The notes under the pieces: generated by a model | Seen by the model: the letters and a program-made list of their open reading frames with translations, nothing else | The model's database searches: none | Told to the model about the DNA's origin: nothing | In this document: one piece after another, positions 7,012 to 15,346 of the stretch | Numbering within the stretch: the stretch's first letter is position 1 | How the letters are laid out: the number at the start of each line of letters is the position of its first letter | Made by a program: the position numbers and the translations under genes | Assembly (NCBI GenBank): GCA_938036545.1 | Contig: CALHQJ010000106.1 | Span: 1-26,525, forward strand | Direction of reading: 5' to 3' | Length of the DNA: 26,525 nt | DNA from: an uncultured Clostridium sp. | GTDB lineage: Bacteria > Bacillota > Clostridia > Lachnospirales > Lachnospiraceae

Positions 7012-7923
7012 ATGAAAAAATTATCAGCAGTTATGTTAGCAGGAGCAATGGCAGCAAGTTTAGCAGCATGCGGAAGCAGTGAGACAGCAACCACTGCAGC
7101 GCCGGCAACAGAAGCAGCAACCACCGCAAAACAGGAAGAAACAACAACAGCAGCAGAAACAGAAGCAAAAGAAGCTGCAGAGTTAAGCGGTTCTATCAGC
7201 ATGGTTGGTTCTACTTCTATGGAGAAATTCGCAAATTCTTTAAGTGAAGCATTTATGGAGAAATATCCAGATGTTACCGTAACAGCAGAGTTTGTTGGTT
7301 CCAGTGCCGGAGTTGAAGCAGCTCAGAATGGAACAGCAGATATTGGAAATGCATCCAGAAACTTAAAGGATGAGGAAAAAGCGGCAGGTATTGCAGAGAA
7401 CATTGTAGCAATTGATGGTATTGCAGTGATTGTCGACAATACCAATACAGTAGAAGATTTGACCAAGGAGCAGTTGTCTAAGATTTATAAAGGTGAGATT
7501 ACCAACTGGAGCGAGGCAGGCGGTTCTGATATGCCGGTAGTAGTAGTAGGACGTGAAGCAGGTTCCGGTACCAGAAGTGCATTTGAAGAACTTTTAGAGC
7601 TGGAGGAACAGTGTAAATACGCCAATGAATTAGACAGTACAGGCGCAGTTATGGCAAAGGTAGCAGCAACTCCAGGAGCTATCGGATATGTATCTCTGGA
7701 CGTATTAGATGATACTGTAAAAGCAGTTAAACTGGATGGGGCAGAACCCACAGAAGAGAATATTAAGGCTGGCAATTACTTCTTAAGCCGTCCATTTGTA
7801 ATGGCTACTAAGGGTGAAATTGCAGAACAGAACGATTTGGTTAAAGCATTATTCGATTACATCTATTCTCCGGAAGGAGATGAACTCGTTAAGTCTGTAG
7901 GCCTGATTGCCGTAGACAGATAA
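7012..7923 (+). CDS. pstS: Phosphate ABC transporter substrate-binding lipoprotein PstS
   Basis: The precursor has 303 residues. A lipoprotein signal peptide ends in the lipobox L17-A-A-C20, so C20 would be lipidated and the protein anchored outside the membrane. A low-complexity Ala/Thr/Glu linker follows (about 22-62). The PBP-like fold follows with phosphate-binding signatures GSTSMEKF, an SSAGVEA loop, and GREAGSGTRSAFEELL. It captures phosphate and hands it to PstCA. The frame is open further upstream, but ATG 7012 has GAGG at 6999-7002 and begins the signal peptide directly. It is first in a complete pstSCAB-phoU operon. Confidence 0.95.
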   Translation: MKKLSAVMLAGAMAASLAACGSSETATTAAPATEAATTAKQEETTTAAETEAKEAAELSGSISMVGSTSMEKFANSLSEAFMEKYPDVTVTAEFVGSSAGVEAAQNGTADIGNASRNLKDEEKAAGIAENIVAIDGIAVIVDNTNTVEDLTKEQLSKIYKGEITNWSEAGGSDMPVVVVGREAGSGTRSAFEELLELEEQCKYANELDSTGAVMAKVAATPGAIGYVSLDVLDDTVKAVKLDGAEPTEENIKAGNYFLSRPFVMATKGEIAEQNDLVKALFDYIYSPEGDELVKSVGLIAVDR

Positions 7924-7938
7924 AAGGCTTCAGACTGG

Positions 7939-7972
7939 TATGCGTCCGGCTTTCCCATGGGCCGGACGCATA
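7939..7972 (+). promoter_or_regulatory. Intercistronic hairpin between pstS and pstC
   Basis: TATGCGTCCGGC (7939-7950) pairs perfectly with GCCGGACGCATA (7961-7972) around a 10-nt loop. There is no proper T-run behind it. Its place right after the binding-protein gene suggests partial termination or 3'-end protection, giving more PstS than permease, a common arrangement in ABC operons. Confidence 0.65.
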
Positions 7973-8003
7973 TGTTTATATGTAAGAGGAAAGGAGTTTC
8001 TCT

Positions 8004-8942
8004 ATGAATGAGGATTCAGTATCAATTTTATCCCATCATGGCGGTAAATCTGCAGTAGAAACAGCTGCAAAGGTGATTTTTACAATTTGTGGATTTTTTG
8101 CAGTTCTGGCAGTAGTATCCATCACTGCATATATGCTGGTCAGCGGTGTTCCGGCGCTGTTTCAGGTGGGAATCAAGGAACTGCTTTTTGGTACAGTATG
8201 GCAGCCGGAGGCAGCAGAACCACGTTTCGGTATTTTATATGTTATTTTAACATCTATTATTGGAACGGCTTTGGCAGTGCTGTTGGGAATGCCCATAGGA
8301 GTATTGACAGCAGTGTTTTTGGCAGAGGTTGCACCAGAACGGCTGGCTAAGATTGTACGTCCTGCAGTAGAATTATTGGCAGGAATTCCTTCCGTTATTT
8401 ATGGCCTTTTGGGGATTTTAATTTTAAATCCTCTTATGTATAAACTGGAACTGCTGGTGTTTAAAGGTTCGGAAACTCACCAGTATACAGGCGGTGCCAA
8501 TTTGATTTCCGCCGTATTGGTATTGGCCTTGATGATTCTTCCTACTGTTATTAACATCAGTGAATCGGCTCTTCGGGCAGTACCGGCTCACTTAAAAAGT
8601 GCATCGTTAGCCTTAGGGGCAACGAAGATTCAGACCATCTTTCAGGTGGTCATTCCAGCAGCCAAATCCGGTATTATTACAGCAATTGTATTGGGAACCG
8701 GAAGAGCGATTGGAGAAGCAATGGCAATCAGCCTGGTTTCCGGAAGCTCCGTTAATCTTCCATTACCATTTAATTCCGTCCGCTTTTTAACAACTGCTAT
8801 TGTTTCGGAAATGGGATATGCAGCCGGCCTTCACCGACAGGTTTTATTTACTATCGGATTGGTGCTGTTTGCATTTATTATGATTATCAATATTAGTCTT
8901 ACCAGAATTTTAAAGAAGGGAGAAAAGAAAAATGAGAGGTGA
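8004..8942 (+). CDS. pstC: Phosphate ABC transporter permease PstC
   Basis: This 312-residue membrane protein has about six helices. After the first helix comes a periplasmic loop with the GTVWQPEAAEPRFGIL segment characteristic of PstC, then the ABC permease core. The EAA-like loop that contacts the ATPase is SALRAVPAHLKSASLALGATKIQTIFQVVIPAAKSGI. With PstA it forms the phosphate channel. A GGAG Shine-Dalgarno lies about 8 nt before the ATG. Its 3' end overlaps the start of pstA by 11 nt, consistent with translational coupling. Confidence 0.95.
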   Translation: MNEDSVSILSHHGGKSAVETAAKVIFTICGFFAVLAVVSITAYMLVSGVPALFQVGIKELLFGTVWQPEAAEPRFGILYVILTSIIGTALAVLLGMPIGVLTAVFLAEVAPERLAKIVRPAVELLAGIPSVIYGLLGILILNPLMYKLELLVFKGSETHQYTGGANLISAVLVLALMILPTVINISESALRAVPAHLKSASLALGATKIQTIFQVVIPAAKSGIITAIVLGTGRAIGEAMAISLVSGSSVNLPLPFNSVRFLTTAIVSEMGYAAGLHRQVLFTIGLVLFAFIMIINISLTRILKKGEKKNER

Positions 8943-9837
8943 CGCAGCCGTTTTGGATCAGGACTGTTATATAGAGAGAACCAGCATCTGCAGGAAAAAT
9001 TTCCGGATGTCTGACGCTGTTCTTACAGGGCTGATTTATATAAGCGCCGGAATTTCCATGCTGATTTTAATCGGGATTATGGGATATGTCTTTGCAAGAG
9101 GAATCCCCAATGTCACCTGGTCTTTTCTGACAACCGTTACCAGCACCAGAAAAGGAACCTTTGGAATTTTGGGAAATATCGTAAATACGATCTATATTGT
9201 GGTGTTAACCCTTTTAATTGCTACGCCGCTTGGAGTTGGTTCTGCAATTTACTTAAATGAATATGCCAAACCAGGAAAACTGGTGAAAGCCATTGAATTT
9301 ACAACAGAAACTCTTTCTGGTATTCCATCTATTATCTTTGGCCTGTTTGGAATGGTATTCTTTGGAATTACGTTAAAATTAGAATATTCCATTTTAACCG
9401 GCGCTTTGGCATTAACATTAATGATTTTACCGATTATTACCCGTACTACCCAGGAAGCGTTAAAAACCGTACCGGACAGTTACCGTACCGGTGCTCTTGG
9501 TATAGGAGCGACAAAGTGGTATATGATTCGTACCATTTTACTTCCCAGCGCCATGCCGGGGATTCTGACAGGTGTAATTTTGGCAATTGGACGAATTGTA
9601 GGAGAGTCAGCAGCATTATTGTTTACAGCAGGAAGCGGTTATTATCTGCCGAAAAACTGGTTTACCAAGATTTTTGAGTCGGGAGGAACGCTGACGATTC
9701 AGCTTTATCTGTTTATGCAGAAAGCAAAATACAATGAGGCGTTTGGAGTAGCGGCCGTCCTTCTGGTAATCGTATTGGCAATTAATGGACTGGCCAAGTA
9801 TTTATCTCATAAATTTAATGTGGAAACACAAGGATAA
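8932..9837 (+). CDS. pstA: Phosphate ABC transporter permease PstA
   Basis: This 301-residue membrane protein has about six helices. It carries the PstA segments TSTRKGTFGILGNIVNT and GVGSAIYLNEYA, the IPSIIFGLFGM stretch, and the EAA-like loop EALKTVPDSYRTGALGIGATKWYMIRTILLPSA. It pairs with PstC. The start codon lies inside the last codons of pstC, with AAGGGAG about 11 nt upstream. The N-terminal 25 residues are hydrophilic and carry two cysteines. An internal start at M26 is conceivable but lacks a clear ribosome site. Confidence 0.94.
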   Translation: MRGDAAVLDQDCYIERTSICRKNFRMSDAVLTGLIYISAGISMLILIGIMGYVFARGIPNVTWSFLTTVTSTRKGTFGILGNIVNTIYIVVLTLLIATPLGVGSAIYLNEYAKPGKLVKAIEFTTETLSGIPSIIFGLFGMVFFGITLKLEYSILTGALALTLMILPIITRTTQEALKTVPDSYRTGALGIGATKWYMIRTILLPSAMPGILTGVILAIGRIVGESAALLFTAGSGYYLPKNWFTKIFESGGTLTIQLYLFMQKAKYNEAFGVAAVLLVIVLAINGLAKYLSHKFNVETQG

Positions 9838-9850
9838 GCGAGGAAAAAAA

Positions 9851-10612
9851 GTGGAAACAAAGGTAAAAATACAAACTAAAAATCTGGATTTATATTATGG
9901 AGAGAATCATGCGCTGAAAAATATTAATCTGGATTTATATGAGAGAAAGATTACTGCATTTATTGGCCCTTCCGGCTGTGGAAAATCAACTTATTTAAAA
10001 ACCTTAAACCGGATGAATGACTTGGTTGCAAATGTAAAAATTACGGGAGAGGTTTTGTTGGATGGAGAAAATATTTATGGTCCTCAGGTAGATACCACCC
10101 TGCTGCGGAAGAAAATTGGAATGGTATTTCAACAGCCCAACCCATTTCCCATGAGTATTTATGATAACATTGCATATGGCCCCAGAATCCATGGAATTAA
10201 AAATAAAGAAAAGCTGGATGAAATTGTAGAAAACAGTTTAAAGGGAGCGGCCTTATGGGATGAGGTCTCGGATCGCCTGAAAAAGTCTGCTTTAGGGTTA
10301 TCTGGAGGCCAGCAGCAGAGACTGTGTATAGCAAGAGCTCTTGCAGTAGAACCGGAAGTGCTGTTAATGGATGAGCCGACATCTGCCCTTGATCCGATTT
10401 CTACCTTGAAGATTGAGGAATTGGCTGGCGAATTAAAGAAAAAATATACCATTATTATGGTGACGCATAATATGCAGCAGGCAGTCCGTGTATCTGATAA
10501 GACCGCATTTTTCCTGTTGGGAGAAGTGGTAGAGTATGGAGATACAGATATTATGTTTTCTTCTCCAAAAGATCGCAGAACAGAAGATTACATAACGGGG
10601 AGGTTTGGCTGA
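9851..10612 (+). CDS. pstB: Phosphate ABC transporter ATP-binding protein PstB
   Basis: This ATPase of 253 residues is the standard PstB size. It has Walker A GPSGCGKST, Q-loop FQQPNPFPMSIYDNI with the PNPFPMS stretch typical of PstB, ABC signature LSGGQQQR, Walker B LLMDEPTSALDP, and the H-loop in THNMQQA. It powers phosphate import through PstCA. The frame extends further upstream into pstA, but I choose the GTG at 9851 because GAGG (9840-9843) sits 7 nt before it, just after the pstA stop, and this gives the family length. Confidence 0.94.
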   Translation: METKVKIQTKNLDLYYGENHALKNINLDLYERKITAFIGPSGCGKSTYLKTLNRMNDLVANVKITGEVLLDGENIYGPQVDTTLLRKKIGMVFQQPNPFPMSIYDNIAYGPRIHGIKNKEKLDEIVENSLKGAALWDEVSDRLKKSALGLSGGQQQRLCIARALAVEPEVLLMDEPTSALDPISTLKIEELAGELKKKYTIIMVTHNMQQAVRVSDKTAFFLLGEVVEYGDTDIMFSSPKDRRTEDYITGRFG

Positions 10613-10613
10613 T

Positions 10614-11240
10614 ATGCGTACGGAATTTGACAAACAGTTAAAGATTCTTCACCAGGATATGTTGGAAATGGGAAAGCTGTGTGAAGATGCAATTGCCATG
10701 ACAGCTCAGATGTTAGAAGGAAAAGAGGGACTGACAGCCAGAATCAGCGCTGCGGAGATGGAGATTGATCATAAACAGCGGGAAGTAGAGAGCCGCTGCC
10801 GCCAGATTTTGCTTCGGCAGCAGCCAGTGGCCTGTGATTTAAGAGTTATTGCAGCAGCGCTTAAGATTGTGCCGGATATGGAACGAATTGGCGATCAGGC
10901 AGAAGATATCTCAGAACTGATGCCAGGGATTGCAGAATTTGAATTTTCCGGCCGCGTGCATATTAAGGAAATGGCAGGGGCTACGGTTAAAATGGTAACA
11001 GAAAGCGTACAGTCTTTTGTGGATTCAGATGAGATGTTAGCCAGAAAAGTAATTGCCAGCGATGACTTTGTAGATGAATTATTTGATAAAGTTAAGGAAG
11101 AACTGGTAGAGCTGATTTGTAAAAAGGAAATTGATGTGGCAATTGCCCTCGATCTTTTGATGACTGCCAAATACTTTGAACGAATTGGAGACCATGCAGT
11201 CAATATTGCAGAAAATGTAAGAGACTTCGTAACAGCATAA
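10614..11240 (+). CDS. phoU: Phosphate signalling protein PhoU
   Basis: This all-helical cytoplasmic protein of 208 residues is built as two PhoU three-helix repeats. Each carries a metal-binding E/DxxxD signature: VPDMERIGDQAEDISE in the first and AKYFERIGDHAVNIAENV in the second. PhoU links Pst activity to the PhoR sensor and represses the Pho response when phosphate is plentiful. GGGGAGG (10597-10603) is 10 nt before ATG 10614 but only 1 nt from the alternative TTG at 10605, so 10614 is preferred. phoB/phoR are not in the window. It is last in the operon and followed by a terminator. Confidence 0.94.
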   Translation: MRTEFDKQLKILHQDMLEMGKLCEDAIAMTAQMLEGKEGLTARISAAEMEIDHKQREVESRCRQILLRQQPVACDLRVIAAALKIVPDMERIGDQAEDISELMPGIAEFEFSGRVHIKEMAGATVKMVTESVQSFVDSDEMLARKVIASDDFVDELFDKVKEELVELICKKEIDVAIALDLLMTAKYFERIGDHAVNIAENVRDFVTA

Positions 11241-11268
11241 ACAGGCTTTGTATAATAATAGGGACGAG

Positions 11269-11319
11269 AATGGGACTGCCCTTAACGATTTATTATCGTT
11301 AAGGCACAGCCCCATTTTC
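11269..11319 (+). terminator. Rho-independent terminator of pstSCAB-phoU
   Basis: A long stem with small bulges pairs AATGGG, CTG and CTTAACGAT with ATCGTTAAG, CAG and CCCCATT around a short loop at about 11289-11295. A T-rich stretch TTTTCATTT follows. Its last bases overlap the target duplication of the mobile element at 11326. Confidence 0.8.
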
Positions 11320-11325
11320 ATTTGT

Positions 11326-11367
11326 GTAACAGTTCAGCCATGCATCTTCGCATGGCTGAACTGTTAC
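11326..11367 (-). mobile_element. MITE-like palindromic element, 42-bp deletion derivative (copy 3)
   Basis: The arms GTAACAGTTCAGCCATGC (11326-11343) and their perfect 18-bp complement (11350-11367) flank the 6-nt loop ATCTTC. Flanking repeats are TCATTTGT (11318-11325) and GCATTTGT (11368-11375), matching at 7 of 8. The sequence equals the reverse complement of a full-length copy deleted between its two internal GAAGAT repeats. It lies between the convergent phoU and DASS-carrier genes. Confidence 0.85.
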
Positions 11368-11383
11368 GCATTTGTTATAATAT

Positions 11384-12844
11384 TTATAAGAGCATGTTTG
11401 CTACAGGAAGGCTGATAAACATTACGACAATCAGCTCAATAGCGATAAAGATTAATGTATATTTATAGATGTCGCCTGATTTCAGCCATTCTTTATTGCC
11501 AAACAGCATGGCGGCAAACGGTGATGCTGCCGGTGTAATCGCTGCAGAGGAAAGTACGAATAAAATCATCATGGACACAACCGGAGCGGAATTAATACCG
11601 GAAGCCAGACAGAATGTGGCAATTACCGGCTGAAGCAGGAGGCCGATAACAAAACTGTTGCACAGGTTTGTAAGTACAACGGTCAAAAGCATGATGATGA
11701 CTGCAAATGCAGAAACAGGAACATTCTTAAATAAAGGCATCAGAACACTATTTAAGAAGGCGGATACGCCAGTGCTTTCATTGGTTAAGGTGCTTCCTAA
11801 CAGGATTGCAGATGCAATTAAGAAGTAGGTGCTCCAGGAAAAACGTTTCATGCTTTCACTGAATACCATTAATGGTTTTCCGGAAATTTTGATGGTACAT
11901 AATAAAAATACTACAAAAGCAGCAATGCCGTATGTATTTGCCTTGATAAGACGGGCAACACTCCAGTTTGGCGCAATACTGGGAATTAACAGAATTGTTA
12001 CAAAGGCAACAAAGAATCCGGCTACCAGTTTTTGCCGCAGGTTCATTGGAGGAAGCGGATTTTTATTTAAATCATCCATGGTCAGGTTTTTCAGTTTGCT
12101 GACATCTGGGCGCAGTACACACTTTGCGAATAAAACCAGAACTGCAACACAGACAAATGCGTGAATCAGACCAGTTGCCAGATAACCGGCATTGTTGATT
12201 TCAACAGGAGCGCCCATAATATTGCTGGTAACAGTGGTGTAGTTGCTTAACAGGGCAAGTCCATTTCCCATAAATGGAGGAATCGGGAAGCCTAATAAGG
12301 TCGCAATGGTTACCAGAATTAACATGATGGTTGGGAACTTTTCAAATTTCTTCATTCCAACTGTTTCAAAAATGTCATAAAGGATTGGGCCAAACAGGAA
12401 AATCGGGGTAAAACCGCCCATAAATGCCCCCATCAGCACACAGCCAATCATAATAAAGAATACCAGCATCCAGGGACGTCCCAGACAGATTTTTCTGGTC
12501 AGGAAGAAACGTCCGCAGTATTCAGTCAAACGGTTTTCGATCAGCGTATTGATGACTAAAAGCAGGAACATAACCTGAACCAGGATAGGATTTCCGAAGG
12601 TAGAAGTAAGCACGGAATTCATGTCGCTGCTTCCGGAAATACCGACCATGAAGATAGCCAGAATACTGGAAGTAATTGCATCGGATGTAGTCCACAAATA
12701 CAGTGTTCCAATAAAAATTCCCAGAATTTTCATTCCAATTGGAGTGATGTGCGGAAGCTGGAATGGAAGGAAGCGGAACAAGAGCATAATGCCAACACCG
12801 ATGGCTAAATGCAGGTAACTTAGATCTTTCTTTTTCGTTTGCAT
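11384..12844 (-). CDS. SLC13/DASS-family anion transporter
   Basis: This 486-residue polytopic membrane protein has about a dozen helices. It shows the divalent anion:Na+ symporter (SLC13/CitT) pattern: an N-terminal pair of helices with TPIGMKILGIFIGTLYLWTT, a first substrate-site half including GNGLALLSNYTT, and a second half with NSFVIGLLLQPV followed by SAAITPAASPFAAMLFG. Family members import dicarboxylates, citrate, tartrate or sulfate, and the substrate here is not determined. An AGGGGG ribosome site lies about 8 nt upstream of the ATG. It is divergent from a Crp/Fnr regulator, with one palindrome between them, so regulation by that neighbour is likely. Confidence 0.88.
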   Translation of the reverse strand: MQTKKKDLSYLHLAIGVGIMLLFRFLPFQLPHITPIGMKILGIFIGTLYLWTTSDAITSSILAIFMVGISGSSDMNSVLTSTFGNPILVQVMFLLLVINTLIENRLTEYCGRFFLTRKICLGRPWMLVFFIMIGCVLMGAFMGGFTPIFLFGPILYDIFETVGMKKFEKFPTIMLILVTIATLLGFPIPPFMGNGLALLSNYTTVTSNIMGAPVEINNAGYLATGLIHAFVCVAVLVLFAKCVLRPDVSKLKNLTMDDLNKNPLPPMNLRQKLVAGFFVAFVTILLIPSIAPNWSVARLIKANTYGIAAFVVFLLCTIKISGKPLMVFSESMKRFSWSTYFLIASAILLGSTLTNESTGVSAFLNSVLMPLFKNVPVSAFAVIIMLLTVVLTNLCNSFVIGLLLQPVIATFCLASGINSAPVVSMMILFVLSSAAITPAASPFAAMLFGNKEWLKSGDIYKYTLIFIAIELIVVMFISLPVANMLL

Positions 12845-12866
12845 AAGAATAACCCCCTATTGATAG

Positions 12867-12894
12867 TTGATAACCTCTAAAAATATGATAATAT
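12867..12894 (+). promoter_or_regulatory. Predicted promoter of the Crp/Fnr-family gene
   Basis: TTGATA (12867-12872) and TAATAT (12889-12894) are separated by 16 nt. The palindrome at 12914-12925 falls just downstream of the expected start site. No equally clear promoter was found for the divergent DASS gene in the same A/T-rich region. Confidence 0.45.
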
Positions 12895-12913
12895 ATTAAC
12901 AAAGAGAAAAATA

Positions 12914-12925
12914 TAGCCGCGGCTA
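12914..12925. promoter_or_regulatory. Putative operator: perfect 12-bp palindrome TAGCCGCGGCTA
   Basis: This fully symmetrical GC-rich palindrome stands out in an A/T-rich intergenic region between the divergent DASS carrier and Crp/Fnr regulator. It does not match the classical Crp (TGTGA-N6-TCACA) or Fnr (TTGAT-N4-ATCAA) consensus. Its place suggests autoregulation of the regulator and control of the carrier. Confidence 0.5.
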
Positions 12926-12958
12926 AGTTTCTTATTAAAATGTAAGGAGGCTGTTATT

Positions 12959-13600
12959 ATGAATCAAGATGGGATTCAGTTATATTTTAAGCAGCATGGA
13001 ACAAAAATATTTGTTGAGAGGGAAAGTTCCATTTGTAACCCAAAACTTTCTGATAACTATGTTTATTATTTGGCAGATGGCATTGCAAGTTTAACTTCCC
13101 TTACAGATGACGGAACAGAAAAAGATTTTCTTTATTTTCCAGCAGGACATTTGCTGGGATTTGTTCCGGCGCTTATGCGGCATTATCGTAAAATCCGAAA
13201 GGAAAAGCCTGCGGACGCCAGTCTGCATATGACGCCTTTTGGCATTGACACAAAAACGGACTGCATTTTTTACCGTATCAGCGAGCCGGTCTTTGAAGGG
13301 TTGCTGGATAGAGATCCCATATTTTTGTCTTACGTTATGGAAGCTACTACAAGAAATTATGCGTCCCTGGTAACCAAATTCCACGATACCCAGGCAGAGA
13401 AAATTTCTACAAGGCTGTATAAATGGTTGCTGAAATTCAGCAAACCGGAAGGAAATATTCGGGCGGTACCACGGGGATTTACCTATACAGATATTGCGAA
13501 ATATCTGGGGATTCATCCGGTAACGGTCTCCAAGCTGGCCAGCGAATTGAAGAAAGAGGGGATTATAAAAAGAGCAGGGGCGGATTTTAATTTTAGATGA
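12959..13600 (+). CDS. Crp/Fnr-family transcriptional regulator
   Basis: This 213-residue protein has an N-terminal cyclic-nucleotide-binding-like beta-barrel (about 1-115), a dimer helix (about 118-160) and a C-terminal winged helix-turn-helix at 174-203 (FTYTDIAKYLGIHPVTVSK...). Only C26 and C102 are present, so an Fnr-type four-cysteine Fe-S cluster is not possible. The effector is unknown. AAGGAGG at 12943-12949 lies 9 nt before the ATG. It is divergent from the DASS carrier, whose substrate or a derived signal may be what it senses. A palindrome at 12914-12925 is a candidate binding site. Confidence 0.88.
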   Translation: MNQDGIQLYFKQHGTKIFVERESSICNPKLSDNYVYYLADGIASLTSLTDDGTEKDFLYFPAGHLLGFVPALMRHYRKIRKEKPADASLHMTPFGIDTKTDCIFYRISEPVFEGLLDRDPIFLSYVMEATTRNYASLVTKFHDTQAEKISTRLYKWLLKFSKPEGNIRAVPRGFTYTDIAKYLGIHPVTVSKLASELKKEGIIKRAGADFNFR

Positions 13601-13640
13601 AAAAAAGCTGTATGAACGGCTGTGAACCATTCATACAGCT
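13600..13640 (-). terminator. Rho-independent terminator between convergent Crp/Fnr and deacetylase genes
   Basis: AGCTGTATGAA (13606-13616) pairs perfectly with TTCATACAGCT (13630-13640). The A-run at 13600-13605 is a T-run on the minus strand, so this mainly ends the deacetylase transcript. Downstream on the plus strand only a weak T-rich stretch is seen. Confidence 0.8.
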
Positions 13641-13652
13641 GGTGACATTTAT

Positions 13653-15116
13653 TTAGTTCCACTCCACAGGGGTAGGCCTTGCGGAATCAAAGACGTCTTC
13701 TGCATGGAATAAATCATCTAGTTTTCTTTTGCTGGTATCAGCCCCAGCTTCAATATCTTTCCACATCCGGTAGCCATCCAGGTTGCGACGGCCCTGACGG
13801 ATATGATCCGTGCCAAACTGAACCCAGTACTGGCTGGAATCTACATTGCAGAAATAGCGGAAGCCAAGGGAATGGAGATAGTTAAAGCGATCGTTTTCTG
13901 CTGTATAGGGATGCCAGTCTCCTACATCACTGCCAAAGGGGAACAGGATAATATCTGTAGGGCCGATAAGACTTTCTACACGGGATTCCCACTTATCGCA
14001 ATCCGATTTAAAATCAGCATAGTCGATGCTGCCTAAATCTCTGTGTCCCCAGCTGTGGGAAGCCAGTTCCCAGCCATTGTCTCGGAGACACTGGGCAACT
14101 TCTGCCGCTGCTTGTTGGTCGGCCTCAAAGTTGGGATTAGTTTCCCGATAGGATTCATCGGTGCGGTATCCAAGGATGCCGTTATAACCAGTAAAGGCAA
14201 TGACAGCTCTTGCGCCTTTATAGGAAAAGTCGGGGTGTTCTTGAATAAAGTCTTCTAAAATAGGAATTAAATCATACGATCCTGTGGATATGGTGCCATC
14301 CTCCAGCTTCATTTCACAGGTAGGTTTTCCGTTATCTCCAATGACAATCCGGCTGGCAAACCCATCGTTTTCCATATATTCGTAATAGCAGACATCATCT
14401 TGGGACATGACAAAGGGCTTTTTTCCTTCTGGAAGCATAATCGACCCCTTTTTCATAACAGCCTGCCCGTTTTCGTCGGTTGTTTCGTAGGCCATATCGT
14501 GAAGACGAACCAGCACAAATCCTCGATTATACATTTCATTGAGGATTTTTAAAAATTCGTCTTTCGTTGTCATAACGGAATTATAGCCTTTGGAACGGTT
14601 GTCTCCGTCAAAAGCTTTGGCAGTATCCATAATCAGGGAATGGAAGAATACGTGGGTAACCTGGCTTACATCCACTTCCACCAGAGTGGCTTTTACAGCT
14701 TCATATCCGGCAATGGCGTCTGTTACCTCCTGAGTTGCGGAATACTGGGTATTTCCTGACAGAAGAGCGATAGCTCCGTCATAATCGTATCCTGTAGCCA
14801 ATCGGTCTGCCTGTGAAAGGAGGGCAGCTAAATCCGGTTCAGCAGAATCCTGGCCGGAGCCGTCGATGATGATGTTGTCCGGACTTTCAGAATTACCGGA
14901 ATCCGGCAGTCCTGAGACGGTTTGATCTGGCTTTCCAGATGAATTTTGATGGTTTTTAATGGCTTTAAATACGAAAAATCCACCTACGCCGATGACTAAA
15001 ATAATTGCTAAAAAAAGCAGAACCTGAAGGACTTTGTGTATGGTCCGCTGGCGGCTTCTTCGGCGTCTTCGGCGGCGTAAAATCGTCTGATAATTGGGGT
15101 CGCTTATATAACTCAT
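13653..15116 (-). CDS. Membrane-anchored polysaccharide deacetylase (NodB/CE4-like)
   Basis: This 487-residue protein begins with a cytoplasmic tail containing a run of seven arginines (14-20), then one membrane helix (about 29-51). A Ser/Asp/Gly-rich extracellular linker (55-92) and a helical region (93-145) follow, then a NodB-like catalytic domain from about 150. Visible catalytic features are the D240-D241 pair after VMSQ and the metal motif H354-S-W-G-H358. A late FPFGSD segment (392-397) replaces the usual proline-rich motif. It probably removes acetyl groups from a cell-wall or secreted polysaccharide. AGGAG about 6 nt upstream supports the start. Its 5' leader carries a mobile-element remnant (15161-15198). 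Confidence 0.85.
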   Translation of the reverse strand: MSYISDPNYQTILRRRRRRRSRQRTIHKVLQVLLFLAIILVIGVGGFFVFKAIKNHQNSSGKPDQTVSGLPDSGNSESPDNIIIDGSGQDSAEPDLAALLSQADRLATGYDYDGAIALLSGNTQYSATQEVTDAIAGYEAVKATLVEVDVSQVTHVFFHSLIMDTAKAFDGDNRSKGYNSVMTTKDEFLKILNEMYNRGFVLVRLHDMAYETTDENGQAVMKKGSIMLPEGKKPFVMSQDDVCYYEYMENDGFASRIVIGDNGKPTCEMKLEDGTISTGSYDLIPILEDFIQEHPDFSYKGARAVIAFTGYNGILGYRTDESYRETNPNFEADQQAAAEVAQCLRDNGWELASHSWGHRDLGSIDYADFKSDCDKWESRVESLIGPTDIILFPFGSDVGDWHPYTAENDRFNYLHSLGFRYFCNVDSSQYWVQFGTDHIRQGRRNLDGYRMWKDIEAGADTSKRKLDDLFHAEDVFDSARPTPVEWN

Positions 15117-15160
15117 AAAAACTCCTGTATATGAAATGATAAAAATAGGTTTGGTTAATT

Positions 15161-15198
15161 GTAACAGTTCAGCTATGCATCTTCTTGCCCGCTGTTAC
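15161..15198 (-). mobile_element. MITE-like palindromic element, 38-bp deletion derivative (copy 5)
   Basis: It starts GTAACAGTTCAGCTATGC, continues CATCTTCTTGCCCG and ends CTGTTAC. The flanking repeat GGTTAATT is perfect on both sides (15153-15160 and 15199-15206). The content equals the reverse complement of a full-length element deleted between its terminal ACAG and the ACAG of the internal hairpin loop, which predicts exactly 38 bp. It lies in the predicted 5' untranslated leader of the deacetylase gene. Confidence 0.8.
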
Positions 15199-15217
15199 GG
15201 TTAATTCAGTACCAATA

Positions 15218-15226
15218 AGTATAGCA
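15218..15226 (-). promoter_or_regulatory. Predicted extended -10 promoter of the deacetylase gene
   Basis: On the minus strand TGC-TATACT reads as an extended -10 box (TATACT at 15218-15223, TGC at 15224-15226). No good -35 is visible. Transcription would start near 15211, upstream of the element at 15161-15198. Confidence 0.4.
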
Positions 15227-15279
15227 TAAAAATAAAGTTCCTGCCATAGAACTTTTGGAGGAATTAGAGCTGGTTTTCG

Positions 15280-15308
15280 TTGAATGTAACAGTCAGCTGT
15301 GGTATTCT
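15280..15308 (+). promoter_or_regulatory. Predicted promoter of the HIT gene, with a possible mobile-element end as spacer
   Basis: TTGAAT (15280-15285) and TATTCT (15303-15308) are separated by exactly 17 nt and preceded by TGG, an extended -10. The spacer reads GTAACAGTCAGCTGTGG, close to the terminal repeat GTAACAGTTCAGCCATGG of the MITE family. No second end or target duplication is seen, so the resemblance could be chance. Confidence 0.4.
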
Positions 15309-15346
15309 ATACACAAATGGAGTTCCGAAAAAAGGAGGAGATAAAA

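Noticed and set aside
12225..12240. GTAACAGTGGTG resembling the element terminus
   Set aside because: It lies inside the DASS coding sequence, matches only the first 7-8 bases and has no partner end or duplication.
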